Source: Symsagittifera roscoffensis (Eukaryota > Xenacoelomorpha > Acoela > Convolutidae). Taken from it: a stretch of 64,000 bases of DNA. Location: NCBI RefSeq assembly GCF_963678635.1, contig NC_087065.1:57438754-57502753 (forward strand), given 5' to 3'. The notes under the pieces are model-generated. The model saw only the letters and a list, made by a program, of their open reading frames with translations, did no database searches and was not told where the DNA came from. Shown here piece by piece: positions 40,579 through 52,411 of this stretch (positions are counted from its first letter, which is position 1; each line of letters opens with the position of its first letter). Both the position numbers and the translations under genes were made by a program.

Positions 40579-42255
40579 ATGCGAGTGTTGAACCGAATAG
40601 GTATCCTTGAAAAAGGTGTAGGCAGACTCATTCTTTCAACGCTGTTGCAACGAAGATGCTGCTGTCAACAGACAGAATCATCGTCAAGTCTACAAGATTC
40701 CGAAGTAAGAACGCGGTTTGCGCCGAGTCCGACTGGAATATTGCATTTAGGAGGCTTGAGAACCGCTTTGTATAATTATCTTTTCGCGAAAAAGCACGAT
40801 GGTTTCTTCATCTTGCGAATTGAGGACACGGACCGAACAAGGTTCCATGAGCGAGCAATGGATTCGATCTGGGAAGCTTTGAATTTTGTTAATCTGGTTC
40901 CGGATGAAGGTCCAACCGACAGAGCAATGAAGACTGAAAAAGGTAGTTTTGGTCCTTATGTGCAATCCAAGAGATGCCCTGTTTATCAGAAGTATGCTGA
41001 AAAACTATTGGAAGAAGGCAAAGCGTACAGATGCTTTTGCTCGTCACATAGATTGACTGTGATAAAACACGCAGCATACGAGAGTGGAGTAATACCGCGG
41101 TACGACGGAAAGTGTAGATACATGTCTGAATCGGAAATAAACGAGCGAATCTCGAGGCGTGAACCATTCACACTTCGGGTAAAGTTGCCTCAGTCCATGG
41201 ATGATTATGAAGATAAAGTCCACGGGTCTGTTCCGGGAATTGTAGACGAAGGTGACTTCATAATAATTAAATCAGATGGGTTTCCGACATACCATTTTGC
41301 GAACGTAGTGGACGACCATCTAATGAAGATTACTCATGTATTACGTGGGATTGAATGGCTACCAGCTGTTCCAAGACATCTATTTTTGTATCAGCAGCTG
41401 GGCTTTGAGCCTCCGGAAATTCATCATTTGCCTTTAATTGCAAACGAAAACGGACAAAAGTTGTCGAAAAGGGATCGCCATACGATAAATGTTTCTAATT
41501 TTATCGAGGCTGGATACAGTCCGGAAGCTTTGCTGAATTACTTAACACTGACTGGAGGTGGATTTCCAATTTTGAAAGAAAATGAAGGTCAATTGAAATT
41601 GATGAGTCTTGATGAAATGTGTGAAAAGTTTCAGCTCGATAAAATCAAACACAATTCGGCGTGTCTCGATCAGAAAAAGTTGGAGCACTTAAGTAGACTT
41701 GATTTGAATGAAAAATGGAAAACTAAAGGCGGCCAGGATTTTGTACTTGCCACTTTGAAGAAACATTTGGAAGAGTATAAATTAGACGAAGCTCAATTAG
41801 CCGACGAAAAGCTGATGAAAATGTTGGAACATAGAATACGTGACGTGAAAACGGTCAAAGAGTTTGTGGTTTCTCCCGAAACTAGATTTCTGTGGGCTTG
41901 GGAACCTCCTTTTGAATCATCCTTCGTCAGTATTCAAAAGCAAAATAAGATAATTGATTACGCTATTGAGAAACTATCGCAATGCGAGGAACCGCTGACT
42001 CAGCAGGAGCTGGAGTCCAAGTTGTCGCCACCTGACAGCCCCTTCTATAAATCTAAATTATTCACCTGTATTCGACTATGTCTTTCCATTCACAAAAGTG
42101 GACCCCGTGTGATTGACATGTTGTTGATGTTGGGCAAAGCGGAGTCAATAAGAAGACTGCAAGTTTCGGTAGACACGCTGAGAGCTGCTCGAAATGAATT
42201 GAGGCAGGAGTCAATGACCATGAAATCAGCTGGAGCTGAAAACTCTAAAACTTAG
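40579..42255 (+). CDS. EARS2: mitochondrial glutamyl-tRNA synthetase, single exon
   Basis: Charges mitochondrial tRNA with glutamate in the matrix. The ATG at 40579 gives 558 codons; an open frame extends upstream without an ATG. The first 25-30 residues (MRVLNRIGILEKGVGR...) are basic and amphipathic, as in a matrix-targeting peptide. The class I catalytic core begins RTRFAPSPTGILHLGG with HIGH-type HLGG at residues 56-59, then LRTALYNYLFAKK and RIEDTDRTR. YHFANVVDDHLM and HVLRGIEW follow, with the KMSKS loop as KLSKR near residue 294. The C-terminal helical anticodon-binding region is complete. Intronless in this window and length normal for bacterial-type GluRS. Confidence 0.93.
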   Translation: MRVLNRIGILEKGVGRLILSTLLQRRCCCQQTESSSSLQDSEVRTRFAPSPTGILHLGGLRTALYNYLFAKKHDGFFILRIEDTDRTRFHERAMDSIWEALNFVNLVPDEGPTDRAMKTEKGSFGPYVQSKRCPVYQKYAEKLLEEGKAYRCFCSSHRLTVIKHAAYESGVIPRYDGKCRYMSESEINERISRREPFTLRVKLPQSMDDYEDKVHGSVPGIVDEGDFIIIKSDGFPTYHFANVVDDHLMKITHVLRGIEWLPAVPRHLFLYQQLGFEPPEIHHLPLIANENGQKLSKRDRHTINVSNFIEAGYSPEALLNYLTLTGGGFPILKENEGQLKLMSLDEMCEKFQLDKIKHNSACLDQKKLEHLSRLDLNEKWKTKGGQDFVLATLKKHLEEYKLDEAQLADEKLMKMLEHRIRDVKTVKEFVVSPETRFLWAWEPPFESSFVSIQKQNKIIDYAIEKLSQCEEPLTQQELESKLSPPDSPFYKSKLFTCIRLCLSIHKSGPRVIDMLLMLGKAESIRRLQVSVDTLRAARNELRQESMTMKSAGAENSKT

Positions 42256-45200
42256 AAAACTGAAATGAATCAAAATATACCTTTTTTTAAATTCAATTTT
42301 ATGCCCTGTTTTCATCACATGGATTTCAGAAAGAAATTCATCCCTTAAAGGAGTTCGGTCACATGTAAAATCAAGTGAACCTCGTTAACATAAACGGTTA
42401 GTGTACTAATGCAAAATAATTGCTCAGAAAATGGTTCTGAATTGGAGCGTTCACACAGGTAAGATTCCAGATTTTTCTACCAAGGATTTAGTTCTAAATC
42501 GTAGGGCCTACTTTTTTTCTTAGTAAAGTTTTTAGCTTGAGATGCTGCTTAGATATTTTGAAAATATTTCTCGGTGATTTTCACCTGTTGTAACACATAC
42601 CTTTTCCTAGGTTCTTTTACTAAGTATACTAGGTTCTTTTTCTGGAAAAAAAAACATAAAATTTTAGCACGCTCAATTTTGATTTTTTGCAGTTTGATTT
42701 CTGATTTATTTTCGAGTTGGTTCAATTGAAATCCGTTTGCTAAAAGAATCGACATTTCGCTCTCCAACTACAAAAATGCAAATGATGTGAAAAAAGTTAA
42801 TGACATAAGTTTAGCAAAAGGCTTTAAAATAAAAAGCTTCCCATCTTAATAAACATCCGATTGACTCCGTTTTCTCTACTTGGTTTAGTTTAATGGAAAA
42901 TTTGCCCATCATCATGATCAATTTTTGAAATTGATAGCTTCAAAGTGATGTTTATTCACAGTTCAGAAAATGAAATTCACCTCTTCGTCTTCTTTGGAAA
43001 TTATACTCCTCTTGGTTGCAAATATTAAGCATGCATGATTATTGTTATTTTAAATATCCGTCCTTTTCAAAATTTGCTTTTTATGTTGGTTGTGATTTTT
43101 CCAACTCGATTTTTTTTGGTTTTCTTTGGCTTAATAGGCTTCGGCCTATTTAATATCGGCTTAGTGGGCTAATTATGAGTGGTTTCAAGGGAAATATAAC
43201 TTTTATGCTCACCTCTGGATAGCACAAAATGCTAAAAACTTAATAGAAATTATAGTTCAAGTTTTTCATGACAACAGTTTTTTTCGGCTTTTTTTCCGGA
43301 TTGATAAGTTTCGGACTATATTATATCGGTTTAATGGCCGCATATTGCCCCGTTCGATGGCCGAAAAAGGTTTGTGGGTGCATGTCCGTGTTTTTAGGGC
43401 GAGGGGACTTCATAACTTCGTAAAAAATTTAAGTCTTAAAAACTTTTTTTCTATGCAATAGGTTTGCCCATATTGCGTCGTTTCACGAACTGTGTATATT
43501 TTTTGAGGGTGAGGTGAACCTAATAACTTTTTGTTAGTCTTCATTTTTTTGTAATCTTTCGGCTTGGCCTATATTGTTTCTTTTCACACGTGAATAAAGT
43601 TTGTGAGTGTGTTTGTTTGAGAGTGTGGGGGACTTGATTTTTTTAAGTTCAATTTTTTCCGCCTAAATGGTTTCTGCTACGGTTTTTCCGGCTTTGTTAT
43701 CGCTTGATAACTTTTCTGTAGATGCTAGTTTCACATTTTATTGTCTTGGCTCGTTTTTGCTTCAAAACTAGCCTCATCGATAGACAGTTTTTTTTTTCAA
43801 AATTTTCGAATTCGTTTCGACTTAGCGGCTTTCTTGTTTTGTCTCGCAAGTGGTGCGAAGCTAAGCTTCGCCTCTGTGTCATAAATTTGCTTTTGCGGAA
43901 ATCAGGCTGTTGAAAAATCAAGCCAGAAAAATAGCGTTTTCCGTGTAAACATTTGAAATCTCAACTTGCATTTTGAATAGGTCTCACTAAAGATTTTCTT
44001 GTTCCGACCGAAAGTGGGTGTTTCACACGCGTCGTCAAGTAGCCTCAAAGAAAGGTAGCAGGAATCCAAGTTTAAAACCATTTGTTAATGCGCCCACCGG
44101 CGTCTTGAAATTGACCGTCGGCTTACTTTTTTTATTAGCCCCCGGCCTGCTCAGTGCAGGACCAACCGTGGGGGAGGGAGATGTCATTCATTTTGCCGCA
44201 ATCGATCCCACCTCGAGGAAGCGGATGACAATGGGACCCAGGCTGGCCACTTGGTCTATATTTATATCTTTTAAAAGTCATTATTTGGTCTATAATTTTT
44301 TGGAAGTCTATATTTTCTAGAGACCATGTAAAAGTCATTATTTACAACAAAGCTTTCTGTTTTTTTAATGTTTTTAAAGGGTCCCCTCTTTGCACTGTTT
44401 TGAGATATCCGTTTTTGGTGACGGACCCTAAAATTTTCTAAAAAAACGCGCCGATAAAACGCAATTTTTTATTCAAACTTATGCCTGCGGCGTAGAAGTT
44501 TTGGCCATAACAGGGACTTTAGTCAGTCTTTAACCGCTTAAAAATAAGTTGAAATGCTCAATTGGGAAACTTCTTCTTCATTTTTATGATTTTTTGGATT
44601 GTTTCATACTGGGCTGTTTTAAAATTGCACTCTGCCATTTGATACTGTTTTGTATAGGCGCCACTAAGTTTGAACCTCATTTTTCCTAGTTTGAAGCGCT
44701 AAAATAGACAATGCTTAAGTTAGCTCACTTTCCTAGTCATAGAATCTATTGTCCTCAAAGCGTCACTATTCCTATTCAAACAGTTTCAGCTAAAGATAAA
44801 AGACGCTCTGTAATTTATGAACTTACAAAGTCTTATACATTATATTTCCTTTTTTTTGTTCTTTTTTGATTTAATGGTTTTGGTTTAAGTAACAGATTGT
44901 TATTTACCTCAATTTATGTCGTTGCATAGTTTGTTTTGCTTTTTTGCGTTTCACGAGGCATGCTGAATGGAGTGTAGAACTTCCTATTTCAAAGCTGTAT
45001 AGCTTAAAGTTTTTTATGACAACATGTTTCCGGCTCGACTGGCCTCGACCCAGCATTGTCGGATCAGTTGCAACTCGGTAATTGATTTGAATGCTTATGT
45101 AGCGGTGGTGTTTGTTTCTTAGCTTTTTTAAACTAGTGCCTTTTAGTGGGCGTTAGTGTTATACGACGACTGTTCTTTTTCTAGCCTAAGTCGCAAATAA

Positions 45201-47694
45201 TAGTGCCAATTTTGGCGCACTCTTACGGGCTTTTGATAGCATGTGATTGAACATACGAATAGTAAAAATTTAACTTATTTGACTCATTTTAAATTCATCA
45301 AATGATTCGAAAGAAGTTATTTGTTTCAAACAAAACATTATTAAAAACTCGATTTCAGAAATTTGCTTGCCCAATATATCTTGCAGTTTTTTGAAATGCA
45401 TAATTTATACATAATGTGGCTTTAAGCTTTCCAATTTATTACATGCATAATTAGTGTAGATGCCTTCAGTTTGTTATATATTCCAAACTATTATTTGCAA
45501 AACTCTGTCTTCTTGTATTTGGTGCCTCTTTTGCTGCATCGCCTTGACAATTTGTTAGCATATGCAACTGCTTCATTTGTGACTAGTGTTTTCAATTGTT
45601 AAGCGTTTGTGGCGGGCATTAGCCTCTGTGCTATAAAAAATTCAAATGGCTTCGACCTTTGTTTGCTTTGTATCACAAATGGTAGTTAGCGATTCCGTGC
45701 AGAATCTTTCTTTGTAATGAAAATAAGTTATTTACAGTGAAATAATTGCATTTCTAACTCACAAAAGTGTTAGCTAAATTACTTCGAAAACACCGTGGAA
45801 AAGTTTAACATGAGCATATTACATACTCAATAGAATTAACAATAGTTGCCTTAAGTCGGAGTTGGAAACTTGAAACGTTAAAATCACAATATCATAAACA
45901 GCAAAAGATCAATACGTAATTTTAAAATTAAATTAGTACCGTTGGAGAAGTCTTTAGTCGAGGAAATTTTTTATTTAAAACCAAAAAAGTGGGGAAATAT
46001 TTACACTTGCTTATTGGGAAGTTTGTATTTTGGATAATTAAGAATTAATAGAGGCTTTTTTATGGTTTTTAAAATAAATGGAGAAAATGGGAAAATTAAA
46101 AAACGGCAGAAAAAAGTCTGAAATAAAAAAAACATTTTCAATTTTTTCTGTTTTTTTTGCATTAATCTCAATCGTAAGCGTTGGTTGTTTTTTTTTTAAA
46201 TTGATTTGATTGGTGTGATTTCTTTCTATGAGATTTTACGTGAAACCGAACGCGTTAAGAAGGGCTTAAGAGACATCATTCGACAGGCAGAAACGCTATT
46301 TGATGTTCTCTCGAGTGATTTTAATGAATTGTCGTACAATCACTAGAAGATGATTTTATACGTGTTCTAGTTTTAGTTTTTTAGTGGTTTTTAGTTTTTT
46401 CTCTTTTTTGTTTCCTCGCAAAATCAGCTGCTATAAATAATCATCGGACTGGTGGAGCGATATACTATCTTAAAGCCCTTTCAGACGTGATTCGAACGAC
46501 ATCAAAAAATTTCAAACAATTTTCCCGGTGTCGAGAAAAAACGGTTTGAAATTTTTGATTTTTCGTCTAATTTGAGCGAGTGAGCAGTCTTACATTAGCT
46601 TATTTATGCTTAATTTATGCCTTGAAAATTAAGTTTTTTTGTATTGAAGTAAGTTTTTGAAGTTTTAAACTTCATTTTAGCAATCAAAAGCTTCAACAAT
46701 TTGGGAAAAAATTTTGAAAAATTATAAACAGAATTTTTTTTTGGTCGTTTTGTTTTTTCTTCTTATTTGTCTTAAAAATTGTTTTCCAATTTAAATGACC
46801 GACGAAAATGCTTAAGCTCTACTTTTTTGCTCGTTTCTAATTGGAAAAAAACTTTGTATTTTTTTAAGACTGGTCGGAACATCCTGTGCTACTTGCACAG
46901 TAACCGGTTATCTTTGCTATTATTTGTTAATTGTAGAAATTTGTTTGTTTTTCTTATCTTCGAAAAAAATGTCTGATTTGTAATTGGTTAAGTTAGTTTA
47001 ATGAATGATTCTTAGCTCCGTATAGTTACTAAAAGTTTTGTAATTAAAAAAACTACCAAATCTGCTCTATTAAACTGAGTAGTAATATTTAGAAATGATA
47101 TCGAAGTGTTTTCTTAAGTGAAATTTTGTTTGTCAAGTGAAATTAAAGTAAAATTTAAATTTTTTCAAATTGTTGGGGGCTCTTTCGATTGCGCTAATTT
47201 TTAGACTTTAATAATCGCTGCGAATAGTGACTAAGCGTTGGATTGCTCAAAAACAGACATCAGTTTTAACGCTCTCAGCTATCAGAAACTCAAATGCCAA
47301 AGATTAGCTATTGTTATAGTCGGTTATGTTACTTCAATAATACGATCTGTATCCACTTAGTTAAATGCTTTCATTGTCTGTTATTTAGATTGACTAGTCA
47401 GCACTGGTGTATCGGTTGATGGTTTACCTTTGCTGATTGAAGTTTGGTTCGTATCCCTCTCAGACTGCAGTTTTTTTTATAAACTTGTTTTCTTTCAATT
47501 CTTAGTTTTAATTTCATTGAGCTTAATAGAGTTGCTTGTCTTCTTATTAACGTTTTTGATACCATCAAAAAATCGAAACTTGGAAAAATTGATTGGACAG
47601 AAGTTTAAAAAAGAAACCCTAATTTGTTTCAATCTTTTTGGTCGAGTTTAGAAAATAATTTCTGATCATCAAATAATAAACCTAAAGAACTAAA
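42256..47694. other. intergenic region, repeat-rich
   Basis: No supported gene between the synthetase and the TPR gene, whose 3' ends converge. It holds interspersed-repeat copies at 42735-42960 and 45165-45620, multiple fragments reading like GGCTTAATAGGCTTCGG (43130, 43300), and the GCGAAGC/GCTTCGCCTCTGTG box at 43855. A short GC-richer stretch (44090-44260) contains GCGCCCACCGGCG, shared with 48819. The 46000-47690 part is AT-rich with nothing recognised. Confidence 0.6.
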
Positions 47695-48143
47695 TTAAGC
47701 AGTAATCCAGATTAGTTTTTCCAAGTAAGATTTGACTAATAGAGTCTCTGCATTTTTCTCGCCCAGTTTTTCGTCCAGAATCCAGTAAGCTTTTTTCCAA
47801 AATTCCAGTGTTTTCCCTATGTCCCCTTTTTTCAAATAAATCTCTCCCAAGTTGGCGCAAGCTCTTCCTACTTGCTCGCTGTCTTCGCCATACAAACTTT
47901 TCTGTATGTCGAGATCCCTTTTGAAATGGCTCAGTGCCTTTTCGAACTGCCCTTCAAGCAGATGGCATCGACCAATTTTGCATAGACTGAGTGACACTTC
48001 CGCCGAGGTTGATGTCGGTTTTGATTGGTTGGCTGATTTTTCTGTGGTTTGTTGCAAGGTCAGAAGTTTCGTGAAGTATTTCAGGGCTTCCGTGTGTTTT
48101 TGCTGATGGAACAAACTGGAGCCAAGAATATCCAGTATTTCCA
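47695..48143 (-). CDS. TPR-domain protein, last exon
   Basis: Carries the last three or four TPR units, ending LEKLIWITA and TAA at 47695. Motifs such as ALKYFTKLL, SLCKIGRCHLLEGQFEKALSHF and ACANLGEIYLKKGDIGKTLEFWKKA fit tetratricopeptide repeats that bind peptide ligands. The SLYGEDSEQVGRACANLG pattern resembles kinesin-light-chain or nephrocystin-type TPRs, but I cannot name the orthologue. The exon begins after acceptor TGTTTTAG and completes an ATG codon split by the intron (phase 1). Confidence 0.85.
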
Positions 48144-48761
48144 CTAAAACAAAATCTCAGACGATTAGAATGACCACGGTTTTCAAAATTGGGATTTTCA
48201 TATCGATATTGCTCCTTTGTAATTCCCGAATAAAAATTACCCTATCTAACTTAAAAACTATCAATCCTAGAGGAAATTTTGCCGAAGATAACATCAAAAA
48301 ACAGCGAGAAGTTGGCCATTTGAATTCCTACAAAGACCTAAATTCTCGCTTCTAATTGCGCATAGGTTTTGAAGTTAACGGACATGACTAGGGAGTACTT
48401 GGTAAATAAGACAACAAGACTTGAGTCGACAAATGAGCGTTAAAACATTCAATTTGAGTTTTTCGATTTTGAGCAGTTTATATGTCTCAGAAAATCAATT
48501 GAGAAAGCTCTTAAGACTCATCAAAAACGGTTGTCGTATTAACGGTGACGTCCCATTTGTACCAACGGTCATTTGTACCAAAATGAAAAATCGGTCCCAT
48601 TTGTACCAAAATTATTCAACTCAATTTCTGATTGGTCGAATTGTGAGCCAACGAATTGTTAAATTAATTTTCTTCTGTTCAAACAGAAGAAAACTAAGTA
48701 GCAGAATAGTGACCGCCGCAGTCGCGCCAACGTGTTGCGAGCTTGCCAACAGAGGGTAGGA

Positions 48762-48829
48762 CTCTAAACGAAAATTAGAGCCGGTTATCGCCGCAAAGCG
48801 GCGACACGCGCGCATAGCGCGCCCACCGG
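48762..48829. other. GC-rich multi-hairpin patch
   Basis: Three hairpins in sequence: CTCTAA/TTAGAG (48762-48767, 48775-48780), CGCCGC/GCGGCG with loop AAA (48789-48803), GCGCGC/GCGCGC with loop ATA (48808-48822). The last two are enclosed by CCGGT (48781-48785) and ACCGG (48825-48829), giving a potential three-way junction in otherwise AT-rich DNA. Confidence 0.7.
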
Positions 48830-50529
48830 CGACCTTAAACCAAGAGCTCGAAGTAGTCGGCTTAATAGTCTTAGGACAATTGAATATTTTTGGTACTAAC
48901 GCGATTGATTTTTTTTTGGTACAAATGGGACTGATTTATCATTTTGGCACTCGTGAATACCCACCGTATTAACAGCTGTCGTCATGTTTGTCAGATCCCT
49001 GGCAATAAGGCTATTGTCATGCTCAAAGGAACAAATGCTCGAAAATTTTCAACAAATCAAGTTCGCTTTAAACGGAGTGCAGCCAAAATTTAGACAGCCG
49101 CGTATTCATACTCGTCAGTGTTTAGACAAATACTGTATGAACCAATCAGAATCGAGAAAAGACATAAATAATCCAAAATAAATAATAATTATTTATTAAT
49201 TTCTTCTTTGTCTAAATACTGACCAGTCTGAATACGCGGTTGTCTAAATACTGATATGAAACCACTTTAAACTGACTGATTTCATTGTTTATTTGCATTG
49301 AATTTTGATGATGAATTTTGATTGGCTGAAACTTTTACCCTTCTTAAAGTTTGTTGGGCTGCGTAAGGGGCTCCCTTTGGTATAATTATGTCTGAGATCG
49401 ACTGGGTATTTTCGGCGTAATTTTTGATTAACTAAGAAAAGCCAAAATGACCCATTTTTGTGGTAAAATTTTGGGCCCGCATTTCGCAAAACAAATTACA
49501 CCATATTAATGCTAAAATTTTAAGCAAGTTTTGTCTTCATAAGTTTTCACCTAAACTCAACCCAATTTGAGAAAAACGCGTTTTAAATTTCAAGTTTAGC
49601 TCGTTTTGTCCGGTTAATTTAAATCAGCACTGTAGTTTTGAAGCCGTAATCAGACTCCAACCAAAAGCTTTGTTTCAAAAGCTTCCTATTTAATTCAAAG
49701 TGTTTTGGCCAAAAATGGCGAGATTTTGACCCTAGAAAATATTGTGAAAACTAAAAAAGCTTATCATGAAACCAACAAAAAAAACTTTTTTATGTTAAGG
49801 GAACTATTTTTTCATGCAATTTCATTAACTTCAATGCATGGTATTTTGCGGAATATTTCTCTTTTCTCAAGCGCGACCGCGAGCAGCTATGTAGAAGCAA
49901 GTTCTTATTCGCATCGGGTTATTATTCTTGCGAATAACAAGATATTGCAATAAGGTACTAGACCCCGAACTATAAATTGACGATAAAAAGTTGAGTCTCA
50001 GAATGAAAAATTACAATGTTAAATTTGCTGAAATGCGCGTGTAGATGATATGCGGGGGGGGGGGGTACATGCAGGGGCAGATCTAGGATTTTCTTGAGGA
50101 GGGGTGGATTATAAACATTGTTGGATAGCTTTGACCGAAAAATTGTGTTTTTTTTCGGCGCGCGCTCCCCCTTAACAATTGTATATATTGGCCCCAAAGA
50201 CGCCTTGAGAAAATTTTTAGAAACAACCAGCCAAAAATGGAGGTCTCAAAATGGTACCTGGGGGAAGATTTTTGGCTTATTGGGAATTTGTTGGCTTCAA
50301 TTTTGTCTGCTTACTTAATGATAACTTTTTGAAAATATTTCGGTTGGCACTTTTTACTGTTTACACAAGCGAAGCGGAATGTTTTATTACGAAGGATTTT
50401 TTTCCAACCTAAGTCGCAAACAAAAGTGCTCATTTGGTGGCACTCTTGGTATATTTCAATTTAATCATAACTAGCGTGTTACGCACCTCCGGTGCTTCTA
50501 GTTTTTGACAACTCATGAAAAACCGCTAT

Positions 50530-51450
50530 ATTGGAAACCAGATCTGCAGGCTTTTAGTGTATTCTGTCAGCACCCAATTACAGGGTTGGTAAATTCACAA
50601 TTTATGAACTTTTTCTGAATTTCAATTTTCCGTCAAATCTCGAAAACGTCAAATCTTGAAAATTACAAATATTTGAGTAGCCAAATTCGGGGGCTAGATT
50701 TACAACTCATGGGAGTACCCTGACAGCACCCAACTACTGGGTACGAAATTTTAAATTTTGGAAAAAAAATTAATTTAATTTTTTGAAAAAATCACAAAAA
50801 ACGTAATATCTCAAAAACTACAAAGATTTGAGCAGTCATAATTGGAGGCAAGGTTCCCAACCCCTGAGAGTACTCTGATAGCCCATAACTACAGGGTGGG
50901 GAACTTCAAATTTTGAAAAAAGTTTCGCTTGAGTTTTCTAAAGAAAAATTTGAAAAAATCACAAAAAAAATCATATCTCGAAAACTACAAGGATTTGAGC
51001 AGTCATAATTGGAGGCAAGGTTCCTAAGACTACTCCGATAGCCCCCCCCCCCCCCCCCCAACATTTCGTATAAGTTTTCTAAAAATATTTCGAAAACAAA
51101 ACAAAAATCGTTTTATCTCGTAAACTACAAGGATTTAAGAAGTCATATCTGGAGGCAAGATTTGCAACCCCTGGGAGTACCCTGAAAGCACCCAACTACA
51201 GGGTAAGAAATTTTAAATTTGGAAAAAAAATAATTTAAATTTTTTGCAATCTTTTTAAAAAATCACAGAAAAAGTAATATCTCGAAAACTACAAGGATTT
51301 GAGCAGTCATAATTGAAGGCAAGGTTCGCAACCCCTGAGAGTACTCTGATAGCCCTCAACTACAGGGTTGGGAATTTCAAATTTTGAAAAAAGTTTCGCT
51401 TGAGTTTTCTAAAAGAAATTTGAAAAAAAAAATCACAAAAAAAGCAGAAA
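50530..51450. repeat. tandem repeat, about 155-bp unit, six copies
   Basis: A block near GAGTACTCTGATAGCCC...CAACTACAGGGT recurs at 50561, 50717, 50870, 51028, 51177 and 51342 (spacing 149-165 bp), with AATATCTCGAAAACTACAAG and GAGCAGTCATAATTGGAGGC between. Copies differ by substitutions and by expansion of A and C runs. Confidence 0.9.
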
Positions 51451-51740
51451 TTTCATTTTTTTCACAAAAACTATTACTGATTTACAAATAAAGTACTAAT
51501 GGCAAAACCGGCTGCTTTTTTTCTATGCCTGTATATTTGACTAGTCTCTTTTCATTGTTCCCCAAGGCCTACAGCCTTCGAAAGTTTCAATAGAGGGATT
51601 TTTGACCTAATTGTTTTAAATTTTTATCTGTTCTCAAATAGTAATTGCACAAATCTGAGATGAAAAGGTCAACCAAAAAAGCAAATCATGGGGATCTTAC
51701 CTTCTCAAGAGTTCATTCTTTGAATTCGGTAGAAAAAAGT

Positions 51741-52411
51741 TAAGCGGAGATTTAATCCGTCTTAGAAATTGTTCCAAATTGTTTGAAACAAGCTATTTTG
51801 CCAAAATTGATTTGTTACAAGGAGCAAAATCTATTGTTTTTAACTTTATATGGCATGTGGGGTGATGATTTTTGTAGAAAAATTTTCAAATTTTAGAAAA
51901 GTTTTTCATTTTATTTTTTTTCATTCAATTTTTTTAAATGTTTTTTATGTTATTACTGCTCCGTAAACGTTAGAAGGCAGTCGGAACTTTCAGGGCTTCG
52001 CCCTGATGCGAGCAGTCTTGTTTCACTTTGTTTTTCCGGTTTAGAGCTCTTCTTTGCATTTTCTCGCTTGTGTTTGCGAAGCGCATCTTCGCCTCTGTGT
52101 TAAATTTTGCAAAAGATTATTCTTTGAAATTTCATACTTATCCCTGCGAAAAATTAAACAAGACTGCTCGTATCAGGGCGAAGCGCTGAATGTTCTGACT
52201 GCCTTTTAAGGTCTATGGAGCAGTAAAAACATGAAAAATTTAAATGTAATAAAATTAAATTAAATTTTGAGATTTTTTGTGAAAACATCCCCACACAAGA
52301 CATATTAAGTAGAAAGTGATACATTTTGCTCCTATTATCAAATCAATTATGGCAATTAAGCTTCTTTCAACCAATTTGGAACGATTTTAAGACGGATTAA
52401 ATCTCCGCTTA
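51741..52411. mobile_element. fold-back (MITE-like) element, long inverted repeats
   Basis: Arms 51741-52023 and 52156-52411 are inverted, diverged copies beginning TAAGCGGAGATTTAATCCG; the shared inner end is GAGCAGTCTTGTTT. The 130-bp middle contains the GCGAAGCGCATCTTCGCCTC box found at several other places in the window. No ORF, and a target duplication is not obvious (TA or none). Confidence 0.75.

Noticed and set aside
44018-44320. 100-codon frame in a GC-richer patch, or an snRNA gene
   Set aside because: No domain in the frame, and the sequence does not match U1, U2, U4, U5 or U6 core motifs as I know them.
42549-47651. Short frames between the synthetase and the TPR gene
   Set aside because: All are under 105 codons, low-complexity or within repeats, without domain or splice support.
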